Assembly: GCF_000429825.1 (NCBI RefSeq)
Contig: NZ_KE386960.1
Span: 34,314-92,011, forward strand
DNA: 57,698 bases
Source of the DNA: Cohnella thermotolerans DSM 17683
Lineage (GTDB): Bacteria > Bacillota > Bacilli > Paenibacillales > Paenibacillaceae
Direction: 5' to 3'
Shown: positions 49,207 through 57,338 of the stretch, piece by piece
Layout of the letters: each line of letters begins with the position of its first letter
Numbering within the stretch: position 1 is the first letter of the stretch
Made by a program: the position numbers and the translations under genes
Notes under the pieces: generated by a model
What the model was told of the DNA's origin: nothing
Database searches by the model: none
Seen by the model: only the letters and a program-made list of their open reading frames with translations

Positions 49207-50568
49207 TTACATAAACGCGCTGACAATCAAAATGAGGATCAATCCCGCAACGGAGAGAAGCGTCTCCATCATCGTCCACGATTTCAACGTTTGCGGCACG
49301 CTCATGTTGAAGAACTCCTTCACCATCCAGAAGCCCGCGTCGTTCACGTGGGACAGAATGAGCGAACCCGCGCCCGTCGCCAGAACCACCAGCTCCACGT
49401 TCGCCCCCGGCGACATCGCCAGCACAGGCGCAACGATACCTGCGGACGTCGTCATCGCGACCGTTGCGGAACCTGTGGCGACGCGAATAAGCGCAGCGAC
49501 CAGCCAAGCGAACAGAATGACGTTGATATGGGCGTTCGTCGCCAAATCCGCGATGGCCTGGCCGACGCCGCTGTCGATCAGCACTTGCTTGAACGCGCCG
49601 CCGCCGCCGATAATGAGCACGATGCCCGCGATCGGCGCGAGGGATTCCGACGTGAACTTGGAGATGTCTTCCTTGGTGAAGCCTCTCGCGAAGCCGAGCG
49701 AGAAGAACGAGAACACGACCGAGATGAGCAGCGCGATGACTTCGTGGCCGATAAATTCACAGAACCGCGTGAACCCGCTCGTCGCTTCCGGATCGGCGAT
49801 GTTCGCGATGGAGCCGATCAGCATCAGGATGACCGGAAGCAGAATCGTAAACAGCGTAATGCCGAATCCGGGCAGCTCGCGCCCTTCCTTCATGGCGAAT
49901 TGTTCCACCAGCTTCGGATCGGGTTCGGTTTGAACGCGCTTGCCGATGAACTTGCCGAACAGCGGACCTGCAAGGATGGCGACCGGAATGCCGATCAGAA
50001 TCGAGTACAGAATCGTCTTGCCGAGATCGGCGCCGTACGCGTCGATCGCGATCATCGGCGCGGGATGGGGAGGCACGAGACCGTGCACGGTGCTCAGACC
50101 GGCCAGCACGGGAATGCCGATTTGCAGCAGCGGCATTTTCGTCTTGCGCGCGACGATGAAGACGATCGGGATCAGCAGGATGACGCCGACTTCGAAGAAT
50201 ACCGGGATGCCGACGAGAAACCCGACAATGACCATCGCCCAGTGCACTTTTTTGTCGCCGAATTTATCGATCAGCGTTCCCGCGATGCGCTCCGCGCCCC
50301 CCGATTCCGCCATCATCTTGCCGAGCATCGTGCCGAGGCCGATGACGATGGCGATCGTGCCGAGCGTTCCGCCCAGCCCTTTGGTGATGGAAGTGACCGT
50401 ATCAGCCGGCTTCATTCCGGCCAGCAGCGCGAGCAGAATACAAGAGAGCAGCAGCGTGACGAACGGATTCCACTTGAATTTTGAGATGAACACGATCAGA
50501 AATACGATCGCGACGAGCGTCCAAATCAACAAGGTGGCCGTATGGCTAAGTCCAAAAATCGTATTCAT
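49207..50568 (-). CDS. gntP: Gluconate permease
   Basis: A 453-residue GntP-family gluconate:proton symporter with about 12-14 helices. Family landmarks include GGTLGTIAIVIGLGTMLGKM, VPPHPAPMIAIDAYGAD, GGGGAFKQVLIDSGVGQAIA and SHVNDAGFWMVKEFFNMS. It imports gluconate for the kinase encoded 44 bp downstream. A GntR-type operator lies about 80 bp upstream. Confidence 0.94.
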   Translation of the reverse strand: MNTIFGLSHTATLLIWTLVAIVFLIVFISKFKWNPFVTLLLSCILLALLAGMKPADTVTSITKGLGGTLGTIAIVIGLGTMLGKMMAESGGAERIAGTLIDKFGDKKVHWAMVIVGFLVGIPVFFEVGVILLIPIVFIVARKTKMPLLQIGIPVLAGLSTVHGLVPPHPAPMIAIDAYGADLGKTILYSILIGIPVAILAGPLFGKFIGKRVQTEPDPKLVEQFAMKEGRELPGFGITLFTILLPVILMLIGSIANIADPEATSGFTRFCEFIGHEVIALLISVVFSFFSLGFARGFTKEDISKFTSESLAPIAGIVLIIGGGGAFKQVLIDSGVGQAIADLATNAHINVILFAWLVAALIRVATGSATVAMTTSAGIVAPVLAMSPGANVELVVLATGAGSLILSHVNDAGFWMVKEFFNMSVPQTLKSWTMMETLLSVAGLILILIVSAFM

Positions 50569-50645
50569 GGAAACCTCCGATGATGGTGTATTTTCCTGGT
50601 GCCGTTTCCTTCTAGTTTGGCCTTATTCGCTTGAGCTTAATTTTG

Positions 50646-50664
50646 TATACTTGTCGACAAGTTC
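50646..50664. promoter_or_regulatory. GntR operator upstream of gntP
   Basis: A 14-bp perfect palindrome ACTTGTC-GACAAGT (50649-50662) inside a sequence close to the B. subtilis GntR operator ATACTTGTATACAAGTAT. It lies between gntR and gntP. Confidence 0.75.
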
Positions 50665-50695
50665 GAGCGAACGAGGCCGGCAGCCCGGCCTTGCC

Positions 50696-51382
50696 TTAAC
50701 TTCGGGAAATGCTATGTTGCAGCGTAACGTAGGAATCGTCGAAATAATGGCGCACCGAGCGCTGTACCTCATCCGGATCGCCCGATTGAAGCGCTTGCAG
50801 CAAGCGCCTGTGCTTCTCGACGACCCCTTGGATTCGCCGTTCGCCTTCCGCAAACACCTCTTCGGTCGTAATGAGCATGACCGTCATGACAATCTGGCGG
50901 ATGCTTCTCCACAGCTGCCAGATGCGCGAGTGCTTCGCTTCGGCGATAATCGTCTCGTGAAACGACAAATCCTGAAAGGCGAATTCGACCGGGTCGCCGT
51001 GCTTGGCCGCCAGCTCCATCTTGTCGATAATCCGCTGGAGACTGATCTTGAGCGGCCCGGTATCGCTTCCGGCCATGCGCTGCTGAACGAAGCTTTCGAT
51101 CAAGTACCGCACATCGTACAGCTCTTCGACCTCTTTCGGCCCGAGGCCGACGACGACCGCGCCCATGCGCTCCAGCCGGATGAGCCCCTCGTTCGAGAGC
51201 GTTTTCATTGCTTCGCGAACAGGCGAACGGCTCGTTCCGAAATCGGCCGCGATCCGGTTTTCCGAGAGTGTCTCTCCGGGTTTCAGTGTGCCGTTTATAA
51301 TTTGCAGCCTAAGCTGGCAAGTAATCCCTTCGCCCAAAGAGGCGCCCCTGAGCCAAGCTTCCGGGTAGGACACGCGCGCCAT
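50696..51382 (-). CDS. gntR: GntR-family gluconate operon repressor
   Basis: A 228-residue regulator of the FadR/FCD subgroup. The winged helix reads QLRLQIINGTLKPGETLSEN, RIAADFGTSRSPVREAMKTL, SNEGLIRLERMG; the all-helical FCD domain (about 85-220) with FAFQDLSFHETIIAEAKHSR has the His/Asp metal-site pattern that binds gluconate-type acids. Start: ATG 51382 is in the middle of AAGGGGGG, so GTG 51373, at normal spacing, may be the real start. It should repress gntP-gntK and itself through the two dyads. Confidence 0.9.
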   Translation of the reverse strand: MARVSYPEAWLRGASLGEGITCQLRLQIINGTLKPGETLSENRIAADFGTSRSPVREAMKTLSNEGLIRLERMGAVVVGLGPKEVEELYDVRYLIESFVQQRMAGSDTGPLKISLQRIIDKMELAAKHGDPVEFAFQDLSFHETIIAEAKHSRIWQLWRSIRQIVMTVMLITTEEVFAEGERRIQGVVEKHRRLLQALQSGDPDEVQRSVRHYFDDSYVTLQHSISRS

Positions 51383-51398
51383 CCCCCCTTTCTCTGTC

Positions 51399-51414
51399 TA
51401 CTTGTATACAACTT
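51399..51414. promoter_or_regulatory. GntR operator upstream of gntR
   Basis: TACTTGTATACAACTT, with the perfect palindromic core TTGTATACAA, again very like the B. subtilis GntR operator. It lies 17 bp upstream of the gntR start. Confidence 0.75.
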
Positions 51415-51480
51415 TGTTCCTGTCTTATACTAACTCGCCTGCGGTGATCTGTAAATATCCGATTTTTGCGGCGGAGCCCG

Positions 51481-52443
51481 TTAGCCTGTGAAAACGGACA
51501 AAAAACGGTGCAGCACGGCGTCCGCATCCGCGTCCATGGCGAACCGAACGTGCCTTGCTCCGGCGAGGTCCGGGAACCGCCGGCGATCGGCGACGACCAT
51601 GCCCGCCGTTGCGCCCGAGCCCGTGTCGACGGCCGCCGGCCATTCGCGCCACGCGAACAGCTCCGGGCTCGTCGCGGCCAGCACGGCCGCCGCCCCGTGC
51701 AGCGGAACCTTGCCGATGGGCGTATCCGGGAACAAGGGACAAGTCGCGCGAAAATCAAACAATCGCCTTAGCAGTTGATACGCCTTGAAGCGGTGAGCGG
51801 GCACGTGACGGAGCGCCAGCTCCAGACTCGGCCCGTCCAACAGCAGCTTGACCGCCGCGTCCAGCCCGACAGCCGACAAGCGGGCCGCCGCGGCGAACAG
51901 AGCGGCGGCGGCTTCGGGATCGCCATGGAAGCGGGTTTCCGCCACCGGCGTCGCATCTCCGGGAGCCAGAACGGTCCCGCCCGCGGCGACAACCGCACGG
52001 AACTTGCCTCCGATCGACGGGTCGAGCTGCAGCGCCAGCGCCCAATTCGTCGCGCGGCCGGTCAAGACGAGCGTCAGCTCGCCGGGACGGGCGTTCGCCT
52101 GCCGCACGAGCAGCTCGGCGGCGGTCCCGGGCTCCGGCCGGACGTCGGCGGGCGGCAGCAGCGCGCCGCCCAAGCCGTTGCGGCCGTGCTTCCCGATATC
52201 GGGCCCGGCCCACGGGCGCTCCAGCGGCCGCTCCGCGCCGGCGGCGACCGGCACTTCGCAGCCCGGATCGCACAGCCGGACGAGGCGAAGCGCCGAATCC
52301 GCCGCCTGCAACGCCGCAGCGGCGCCGTGAACGGTCGTGATTCCTTCCACGCGAATTTGCGGGGAGAGCAAGGCGTAGAGCAGCGCGAACGCGCCGTCGA
52401 TGCCGGCGTCGGTATCCACGATCAGACGATGAACCCGATCCAT
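51481..52443 (-). CDS. Nucleoside hydrolase-like protein lacking metal ligands
   Basis: A 320-residue member of the inosine-uridine nucleoside hydrolase fold (RLIVDTDAGIDGAFALLYAL, VEGITTVHG, LVLTGRATNWALALQLDP, TPVAETRFHGDPEAAAALFA, VPLHGAAAVLAATSPELF). In active enzymes the N-terminal motif is DTDxGxDD, the Asn of AEFN holds ribose, and HD occurs near the C-terminus. Here Gly17 replaces the second Asp of DD, Arg171 the Asn, and Gly250 the Asp of HD, so most calcium and ribose ligands are lost. It probably is not a normal hydrolase. The start at 52443 follows GGGGGGAG. Confidence 0.8.
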   Translation of the reverse strand: MDRVHRLIVDTDAGIDGAFALLYALLSPQIRVEGITTVHGAAAALQAADSALRLVRLCDPGCEVPVAAGAERPLERPWAGPDIGKHGRNGLGGALLPPADVRPEPGTAAELLVRQANARPGELTLVLTGRATNWALALQLDPSIGGKFRAVVAAGGTVLAPGDATPVAETRFHGDPEAAAALFAAAARLSAVGLDAAVKLLLDGPSLELALRHVPAHRFKAYQLLRRLFDFRATCPLFPDTPIGKVPLHGAAAVLAATSPELFAWREWPAAVDTGSGATAGMVVADRRRFPDLAGARHVRFAMDADADAVLHRFLSVFTG

Positions 52444-52487
52444 CCCCGCTCCCCCCAACGTGCCTGTCTTCCCCGCCTCTTCCCAGT

Positions 52488-52754
52488 TTACTTGAATGAC
52501 TTCCAATCCATGCCGCTGTTGTTCAACAAATACTCGAAATCGTTCTCCAGCCGCTTCCGTTCGGCTTCGCGCGCCGCTTCGGCCCGCTTGCGCTCCTGCT
52601 CCTTGCGGCTGGCTTCCTCAGCCTTGAGCTCGTCGGCGGCCGCCTTCAGCTTGCCGACGACCTCTGCGCTGAGAAGCTCCTTGAGCGTTGCGCCGGAAGC
52701 GGCGGCTTCCGGCTCCGGCTTCCGCTGCGGCGGCGCCGATCTCTTCTTCGCCAT
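52488..52754 (-). CDS. YqkE-like protein (DUF3886)
   Basis: An 88-residue highly charged protein. After a basic, Pro-rich start there is a long helix or coiled coil (about 25-70, KAAADELKAEEASRKEQERK) and the conserved end RLENDFEYLLNNSGMDWKSF. It matches YqkE of Bacillus; function is unknown. It lies 16 bp after the UPF0173 gene and 44 bp before the nucleoside-hydrolase-like gene, so all three are probably one transcript. Confidence 0.85.
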   Translation of the reverse strand: MAKKRSAPPQRKPEPEAAASGATLKELLSAEVVGKLKAAADELKAEEASRKEQERKRAEAAREAERKRLENDFEYLLNNSGMDWKSFK

Positions 52755-52770
52755 GTGTACCTTCCCCTTC

Positions 52771-53460
52771 TTACAAACTCATGCGCTCGCCCGGAGCAAG
52801 CACCTTGCCGCGAATGCCCTTCTCCTTCAGCCGGTTCACGAACGCTTCCGCATCCTGCCGGATGACGGGGAACGTGTTGTAGTGTACCGGAACGACCTGG
52901 CGCGCGCCGTACCATTCGGCCGCTTGCAGCGCGTCGTCCGGTCCCATCGTGTAGTGGTCCCCGATCGGAATGAACGCCAGATCGATTTTTTCGCGCTCGC
53001 CGATCAGCTTCATGTCGCCGAACAGGCAGGTGTCGCCCGCGTGCAGAATCGTCTTGCCTTCCGCGCGGATGATGAAGCCCGCCGGCGTTCCCGCATAGAC
53101 GATGCCCCGCTCGTCTTCGAGCGTAATCCCCGACGTATGGAAAGCCTGGATCATCTTCGCCCGGGCGAAGCCGAGATCGACGGTCCCGCCGAGATTCATG
53201 CCGATCGTGTCCAGCCCTTTCCACGACAAATACGTCGCCAGCTCGACGATAGCGACCACCTTGGCGCCGTTCGCCTTGGCGATCGGTTCGGCGTCGAGAA
53301 TGTGGTCGGCATGCGCATGCGTCAGAAGCACCGCGTCCGCCTTGATGTCTTCCGGCTTGGCGGCGGCCAGCGGATTCCCCCGCAAGAACGGATCGATGAC
53401 GAGCGATTTGCCTTCCGTTACGATTTGCACGCAAGAGTGGCCATGATAAACAATCTCCAT
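52771..53460 (-). CDS. UPF0173 metal-dependent hydrolase (YtkL-like)
   Basis: A 229-residue metallo-beta-lactamase-fold hydrolase. Motifs: YHGHSCVQI near the start, THAHADHILDAEPIAKANGA (the HxHxDH zinc motif), HAGDTCLFGDM, PIGDHYTMGPDDA and VPVHYNTFPVIRQDAEAF. The family (UPF0173, relatives of UlaG-type lactonases) is common in Firmicutes; the substrate is unknown. The start at 53460 follows TAGGAGGG. Confidence 0.9.
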   Translation of the reverse strand: MEIVYHGHSCVQIVTEGKSLVIDPFLRGNPLAAAKPEDIKADAVLLTHAHADHILDAEPIAKANGAKVVAIVELATYLSWKGLDTIGMNLGGTVDLGFARAKMIQAFHTSGITLEDERGIVYAGTPAGFIIRAEGKTILHAGDTCLFGDMKLIGEREKIDLAFIPIGDHYTMGPDDALQAAEWYGARQVVPVHYNTFPVIRQDAEAFVNRLKEKGIRGKVLAPGERMSL

Positions 53461-53537
53461 GATTGAATCCCTCCTACGTCCTATCATAATCCAAATGTAT
53501 CCGTAATCAAACAGCCGGGCCACATTCTGTGACATTA

Positions 53538-53566
53538 TTGACTACAGTTAAATCGAGCGGTATGAT
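53538..53566 (+). promoter_or_regulatory. Sigma-A promoter of the LLM gene
   Basis: TTGACT (53538-53543), 17-bp spacer, TATGAT (53561-53566), about 70 bp before the start at 53638. Confidence 0.7.
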
Positions 53567-53637
53567 GAGTTACCAAAGGATCAAAAATACGGACGGAACG
53601 CGATTCATTCTCCACCCGTCTCCAAAGAGGTGTGTCC

Positions 53638-54636
53638 ATGATACTCAGCATATTGGACCAATCGCAAATTTGCGAAGGCCGAACGGCATCCCAGGCGCTG
53701 GCCGAGACGACCCGTCTCGCCCAACTGGCCGACAAGCTGGGCTTTGAACGTTACTGGGTGTCCGAGCACCACGCCTCCCACTCGCTGGCCCATTCGAGCC
53801 CCGAAGTGCTGATCGCCCATCTCGCCGCTTCCACGCAACGAATTCGGGTCGGGTCGGGGGGCGTCATGCTGCCCCACTACAGCGCCTACAAAGTCGCCGA
53901 AAACTTTCGGCTGCTGGAAGCGCTGCACCCCGGCAGAATCGACGTCGGCCTCGGCCGCGCTCCCGGCGGGATGCCGCTGTCGACCCGCGCGCTTCAGGAA
54001 GGCCGCTATTCGGACATCGACCGCTATCCCGAGCAGATCGACGACCTGTACGCCTATTTGCACGACTCGCTGCCTCCCGGCCACCGGTTCGCCGGCTTGC
54101 ACGCTTCGCCTTCGATCCCGACCGCCCCGGACATCTGGCTGCTCGGCTCCAGCCTCGGCACCGCGCAAATCGCCGCGCGCAAAGGCGCGAAATACGCATA
54201 CGCGCAGTTCTTCGGCGTGCCCGGCAGCGAAGACGCCATTCATTACTACAAGGAAAACTTCCGCCCTTCGGAAATGAATCAGGAACCGCGCGCCCTGGCC
54301 GCCGTCATGGTCATTTGCGCCGATACCGAGGAGGAAGCTTCGAGGCTGGCGACCAGCACGGACTTATTTTTCTTGTCGCTGGAGCAAGGCCGCATGCTCG
54401 ACCGATTCCCGTCGGTGGAGACGGCGGAGAGCTATCCGTATACGGATTACGATCTGGAGCGCATCCGTTCCGTCCGCCAGCGGCGGATTATCGGCACGCC
54501 CAAGCAAGTGCGCAACCGGCTCCTCAACATGCAGGAGCAATTCGGCATCGACGAATTTATGGTCGTCACCATGGTGCACGATTTCGAAGCGCGGCAGAAG
54601 TCGTACCGACTGCTGGCCGAAGCGTTCGGGCTGTAA
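53638..54636 (+). CDS. LLM-class flavin-dependent oxidoreductase
   Basis: A 332-residue luciferase-like monooxygenase of the MsnO8/YwcH group. Marks are LGFERYWVSEHHASHSLAHS, RIRVGSGGVMLPHYSAYKVA, LHPGRIDVGLGRAPGG, PDIWLLGSSLGTAQIAARKG and, at the end, the GTPKQVRNRLLNMQEQFGID segment. It uses reduced FMN to oxidise an unknown substrate. The ATG at 53638 with GAGGTG upstream is preferred over GTG 53632. It is intact, unlike the distinct LLM gene at 6818-7873. Confidence 0.9.
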   Translation: MILSILDQSQICEGRTASQALAETTRLAQLADKLGFERYWVSEHHASHSLAHSSPEVLIAHLAASTQRIRVGSGGVMLPHYSAYKVAENFRLLEALHPGRIDVGLGRAPGGMPLSTRALQEGRYSDIDRYPEQIDDLYAYLHDSLPPGHRFAGLHASPSIPTAPDIWLLGSSLGTAQIAARKGAKYAYAQFFGVPGSEDAIHYYKENFRPSEMNQEPRALAAVMVICADTEEEASRLATSTDLFFLSLEQGRMLDRFPSVETAESYPYTDYDLERIRSVRQRRIIGTPKQVRNRLLNMQEQFGIDEFMVVTMVHDFEARQKSYRLLAEAFGL

Positions 54637-54746
54637 AAGCTCGCTGCACGTTCCAGGATCATCGGCGCGCTTCTGAGTCGGTGGGATAGTGGGATGGCTG
54701 TTCAAAAAAAGCGTTGCCCCCGGCCAGCCCTCTTGGGAAGACGAAT

Positions 54747-54798
54747 ATTAAAGCCCATTTCCCTCCGTCCGGCGATACCGGTCAGGAGAAACGGGCTT
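54747..54798 (-). terminator. Terminator of the acyltransferase gene
   Basis: Minus strand AAGCCCGTTTC pairs with GAAATGGGCTT around a long inner part; TTTAATATT follows. It begins 6 bp after the stop at 54804. Confidence 0.6.
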
Positions 54799-54803
54799 CT
54801 GAA

Positions 54804-56942
54804 TCAGGCTTTGCCGATCGCTTCCGCCAGCATGCCGGCGTAAAATTCGGCTCCCGTGCGGGTAAGGTGAACGCCGTCTTCGCCGAAATATTCGTCCTTC
54901 CCTTCGCTGGAAGCGTACCAGTCCACAAGCGTCGCGTTATCGTAATCCGACGCCGCTTCCTTCAGCATGTCGTTGACGCTGTCCTGCCACTTCCGCGGGA
55001 CGCGGGTGTTGACCAGCAGGATGCGCCGGTCCGGTCCGAGCGAATCGAGCAGCGCCGTCAGCTTCTTCTTGCTGAAGGAGCCGTTCGTGCCCAGCTCCAA
55101 GATGACCAGATCGCCCAGATCGCCGGCCGCGGAATGGGCATCGACGGCTTCGTGGGCCGCGGAGAGCTGGCGGCCGACCTCGCCGTCGACCACGATGCCC
55201 GGCAGCAGCTTCTCCAGGTAAGGTTTGACCCCAAGGATTACCGAATCGCCGATAACGGTGATGCCTTTGCCGGATTGCGGCGCCGCATCGGGAGCTCCGG
55301 CATTAGCGCCGTCTCCCGCCGAAGCGGAGGAACCGCCGTTCTTCGAGCCGCCGGCGTTCGTCTGTCCGGCACCGCCCGCCGAATCTTTGCCGCTCGGCTG
55401 CTGGCTTCCGGCCGTTTGACCGTTGCCGCTCCCTTTTCCGTTCCCAACCGCCCCACCGCCGGCCGTCTGCTTGTTGCCCTGCGACCCTGAACCGCTGCCG
55501 GTCGTCTGCCCGGCGTTGCTTGATGCGCCAGGTTTGCCGGCGCCAGGTTTGGCCGGCGGCAACGGTTTGGCGGTTCCGGTCGCAGTGGTCGCACCGCTTG
55601 CGGGAGGCTTATAGGCAACGGCCTTGGAAGGCGTACCTGTAGGATCAGGGTTCGTCTCCGGCTGCGACGCGTCGACCGGCGGCTGCGAAGCTGCGGCGTC
55701 GTTCCCGGATGAGACCGCATTCGCCTCGCCGACCGGACCCGTTCCGACGCAAGACACGCACAGGATAAACGCCATGCCGGCGGTCATTACGGCGGCAACT
55801 TGCTTGCGAATCGCTTCTTTGTTCTTGAACCGTGCGAGCAAGCTTGCAAGCCGCTTCTTCCACAAGCCGCGCAGAATCGGCTCCTCGACGAATTTCCAGG
55901 AGAGCGCCGCAAGCGCCAGGCTCGCTCCGACTTGCAGCGCCGCTCGCAGGCCGTTGACGCCGTCCGTATCGACGGCCGGGCTCGTCAAAGCGATCACCGG
56001 AAAATGCCACAGGTAAATGCCGTAGGAGCGAACGCCGAGCCACCGCAGCGGCTTCGCCGCCAGCAGGCGGGCGAGCCGGCTCGCCGGATGCGCCAGGCAG
56101 GCGACGAGCAGCGCCGCCGCGAGCGACAGCAGCGCCAAGCCGCCCCGATAAGGGAAGGCATCGTACTCCTGCATGCTTCCCATCATGTACAGGACGAGCG
56201 CCAGCGCGACCGCCCCGGCGATGTCCAGCCCGATGCGGACGCGGGGCCGAACGTCTTCCGGCAGCTTGGCGCTCGGCCATACGACTGCGAGCGCGGCGCC
56301 GATCAGCAGCCCGAACACTCGGGTGTCGGTGCCGTAGTAGACCCGGCTCGGATCGGCGTCCGGCGAATACAGAAGCGCCATCGCGATTGCGGAAGCGGCG
56401 GCTCCCGCAATCATGAGTCCCGCCAGCTTCCCCCGTTGCGGGACGAACTTAAGGCCGACAATGAGCAGAAGCGGCCATAGCAGGTAAAATTGCTCCTCCA
56501 CCGCCAGCGACCAGAAATGTCCGAAAGGCGAAGGCGGGCCGAAGCTTTCGAAATACGAGACTTTATGGTAAATTAGCCACCAGTTGTTGACGTAAGTGAC
56601 CGCCGAGAGCACATCCCCGCCGAGTGACCGCAGCCGTGAAGGATCGGCCGCCGCCAGCCAGGCGGATACGGCAACGATCATCAGGAGCATGGCGGGGAGC
56701 AGCCTGCGGGCTCTGCGCAGCCAGAAGCTCTTCAAATCCAGTCTTCTGTCACGCTGCCACTTGGCGACCAATTGATCCGTAATCAAATAACCGGATAGGA
56801 CAAAGAAGACGCCGACGCCCAAATAACCGCCGGGCGCCCATGGCAAATCGAGATGGTAGGCGATAACCGCCAATACCGAAAGTGCCCTTAGGCCGTCGAG
56901 GCCGGGCATGTACCGTGACTTCCTTCGCGTATGAATTTGCAT
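54804..56942 (-). CDS. OatA-like membrane acyltransferase with SGNH domain
   Basis: A 712-residue envelope acyltransferase. Residues 1-375 form an acyltransferase-3 domain with about ten helices (MPGLDGLRALSVLAVIAYHL, GVGVFFVLSGYLITD, FWLRRARRLLPAML, GHFWSLAVEEQFYLLWPLL). A flexible Ser/Gly/Pro/Ala-rich linker (about 420-550) leads to an extracellular SGNH esterase-like domain with GDSVILG, LELGTNGSF and DGVHLTRTG (Asp and His). OatA proteins O-acetylate peptidoglycan and give lysozyme resistance. AAAAGGAG lies before the ATG at 56942. Confidence 0.92.
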   Translation of the reverse strand: MQIHTRRKSRYMPGLDGLRALSVLAVIAYHLDLPWAPGGYLGVGVFFVLSGYLITDQLVAKWQRDRRLDLKSFWLRRARRLLPAMLLMIVAVSAWLAAADPSRLRSLGGDVLSAVTYVNNWWLIYHKVSYFESFGPPSPFGHFWSLAVEEQFYLLWPLLLIVGLKFVPQRGKLAGLMIAGAAASAIAMALLYSPDADPSRVYYGTDTRVFGLLIGAALAVVWPSAKLPEDVRPRVRIGLDIAGAVALALVLYMMGSMQEYDAFPYRGGLALLSLAAALLVACLAHPASRLARLLAAKPLRWLGVRSYGIYLWHFPVIALTSPAVDTDGVNGLRAALQVGASLALAALSWKFVEEPILRGLWKKRLASLLARFKNKEAIRKQVAAVMTAGMAFILCVSCVGTGPVGEANAVSSGNDAAASQPPVDASQPETNPDPTGTPSKAVAYKPPASGATTATGTAKPLPPAKPGAGKPGASSNAGQTTGSGSGSQGNKQTAGGGAVGNGKGSGNGQTAGSQQPSGKDSAGGAGQTNAGGSKNGGSSASAGDGANAGAPDAAPQSGKGITVIGDSVILGVKPYLEKLLPGIVVDGEVGRQLSAAHEAVDAHSAAGDLGDLVILELGTNGSFSKKKLTALLDSLGPDRRILLVNTRVPRKWQDSVNDMLKEAASDYDNATLVDWYASSEGKDEYFGEDGVHLTRTGAEFYAGMLAEAIGKA

Positions 56943-57338
56943 GCCAGCGGACTCCTTTTTGCTAACCGAAATCGATGTTGGAGTGTGGTTTTGGGTCTAT
57001 CAAGCATGAAAAACGCGCCGATGGGCCAGATCAGGACCAACCTGCTTCCGATCTTCGTGTTTCCTCTTGCTTCTTGCCCGTTCAAACTCTTGTTGACTTC
57101 CTGCGATGCTTCAATGCTTCGATGCTCAAATGATACCGACTTGCTCTTGCGACTAACCCATGACTCATGCTTGGATAAACGTCCGCTGTCAAGCTTGAAA
57201 CGGCTAGTTTTTCTAACGTCACCTCCCCATCGGAATTCGGCTGTCGTCAACCGTTCCCCGCGCTTTGTTTTTGCTGTTTAATAGACGTTGCGATCGCTGA
57301 TAAAGTTCTATGGAAAAGGCCGATTCGCCGTCGAAAGC
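56943..57338. other. Intergenic region without a recognised gene
   Basis: About 400 bp upstream of the acyltransferase gene. The minus strand stays open for 120 codons (57250-56888), but that frame overlaps the acyltransferase start, has low-complexity composition and no recognisable domain. The region may be a long 5' leader of the acyltransferase gene. No clear promoter or riboswitch was identified. Confidence 0.5.

Noticed and set aside
57091..57132. Repeated CTTC/GATGC pieces resembling the CTTCAT repeats
   Set aside because: Spacing is about 10 bp and the hexamers differ; not the same pattern.
56888..57250. A 120-codon minus-strand frame upstream of the acyltransferase
   Set aside because: Overlaps the acyltransferase start, shows no domain and has non-coding composition.
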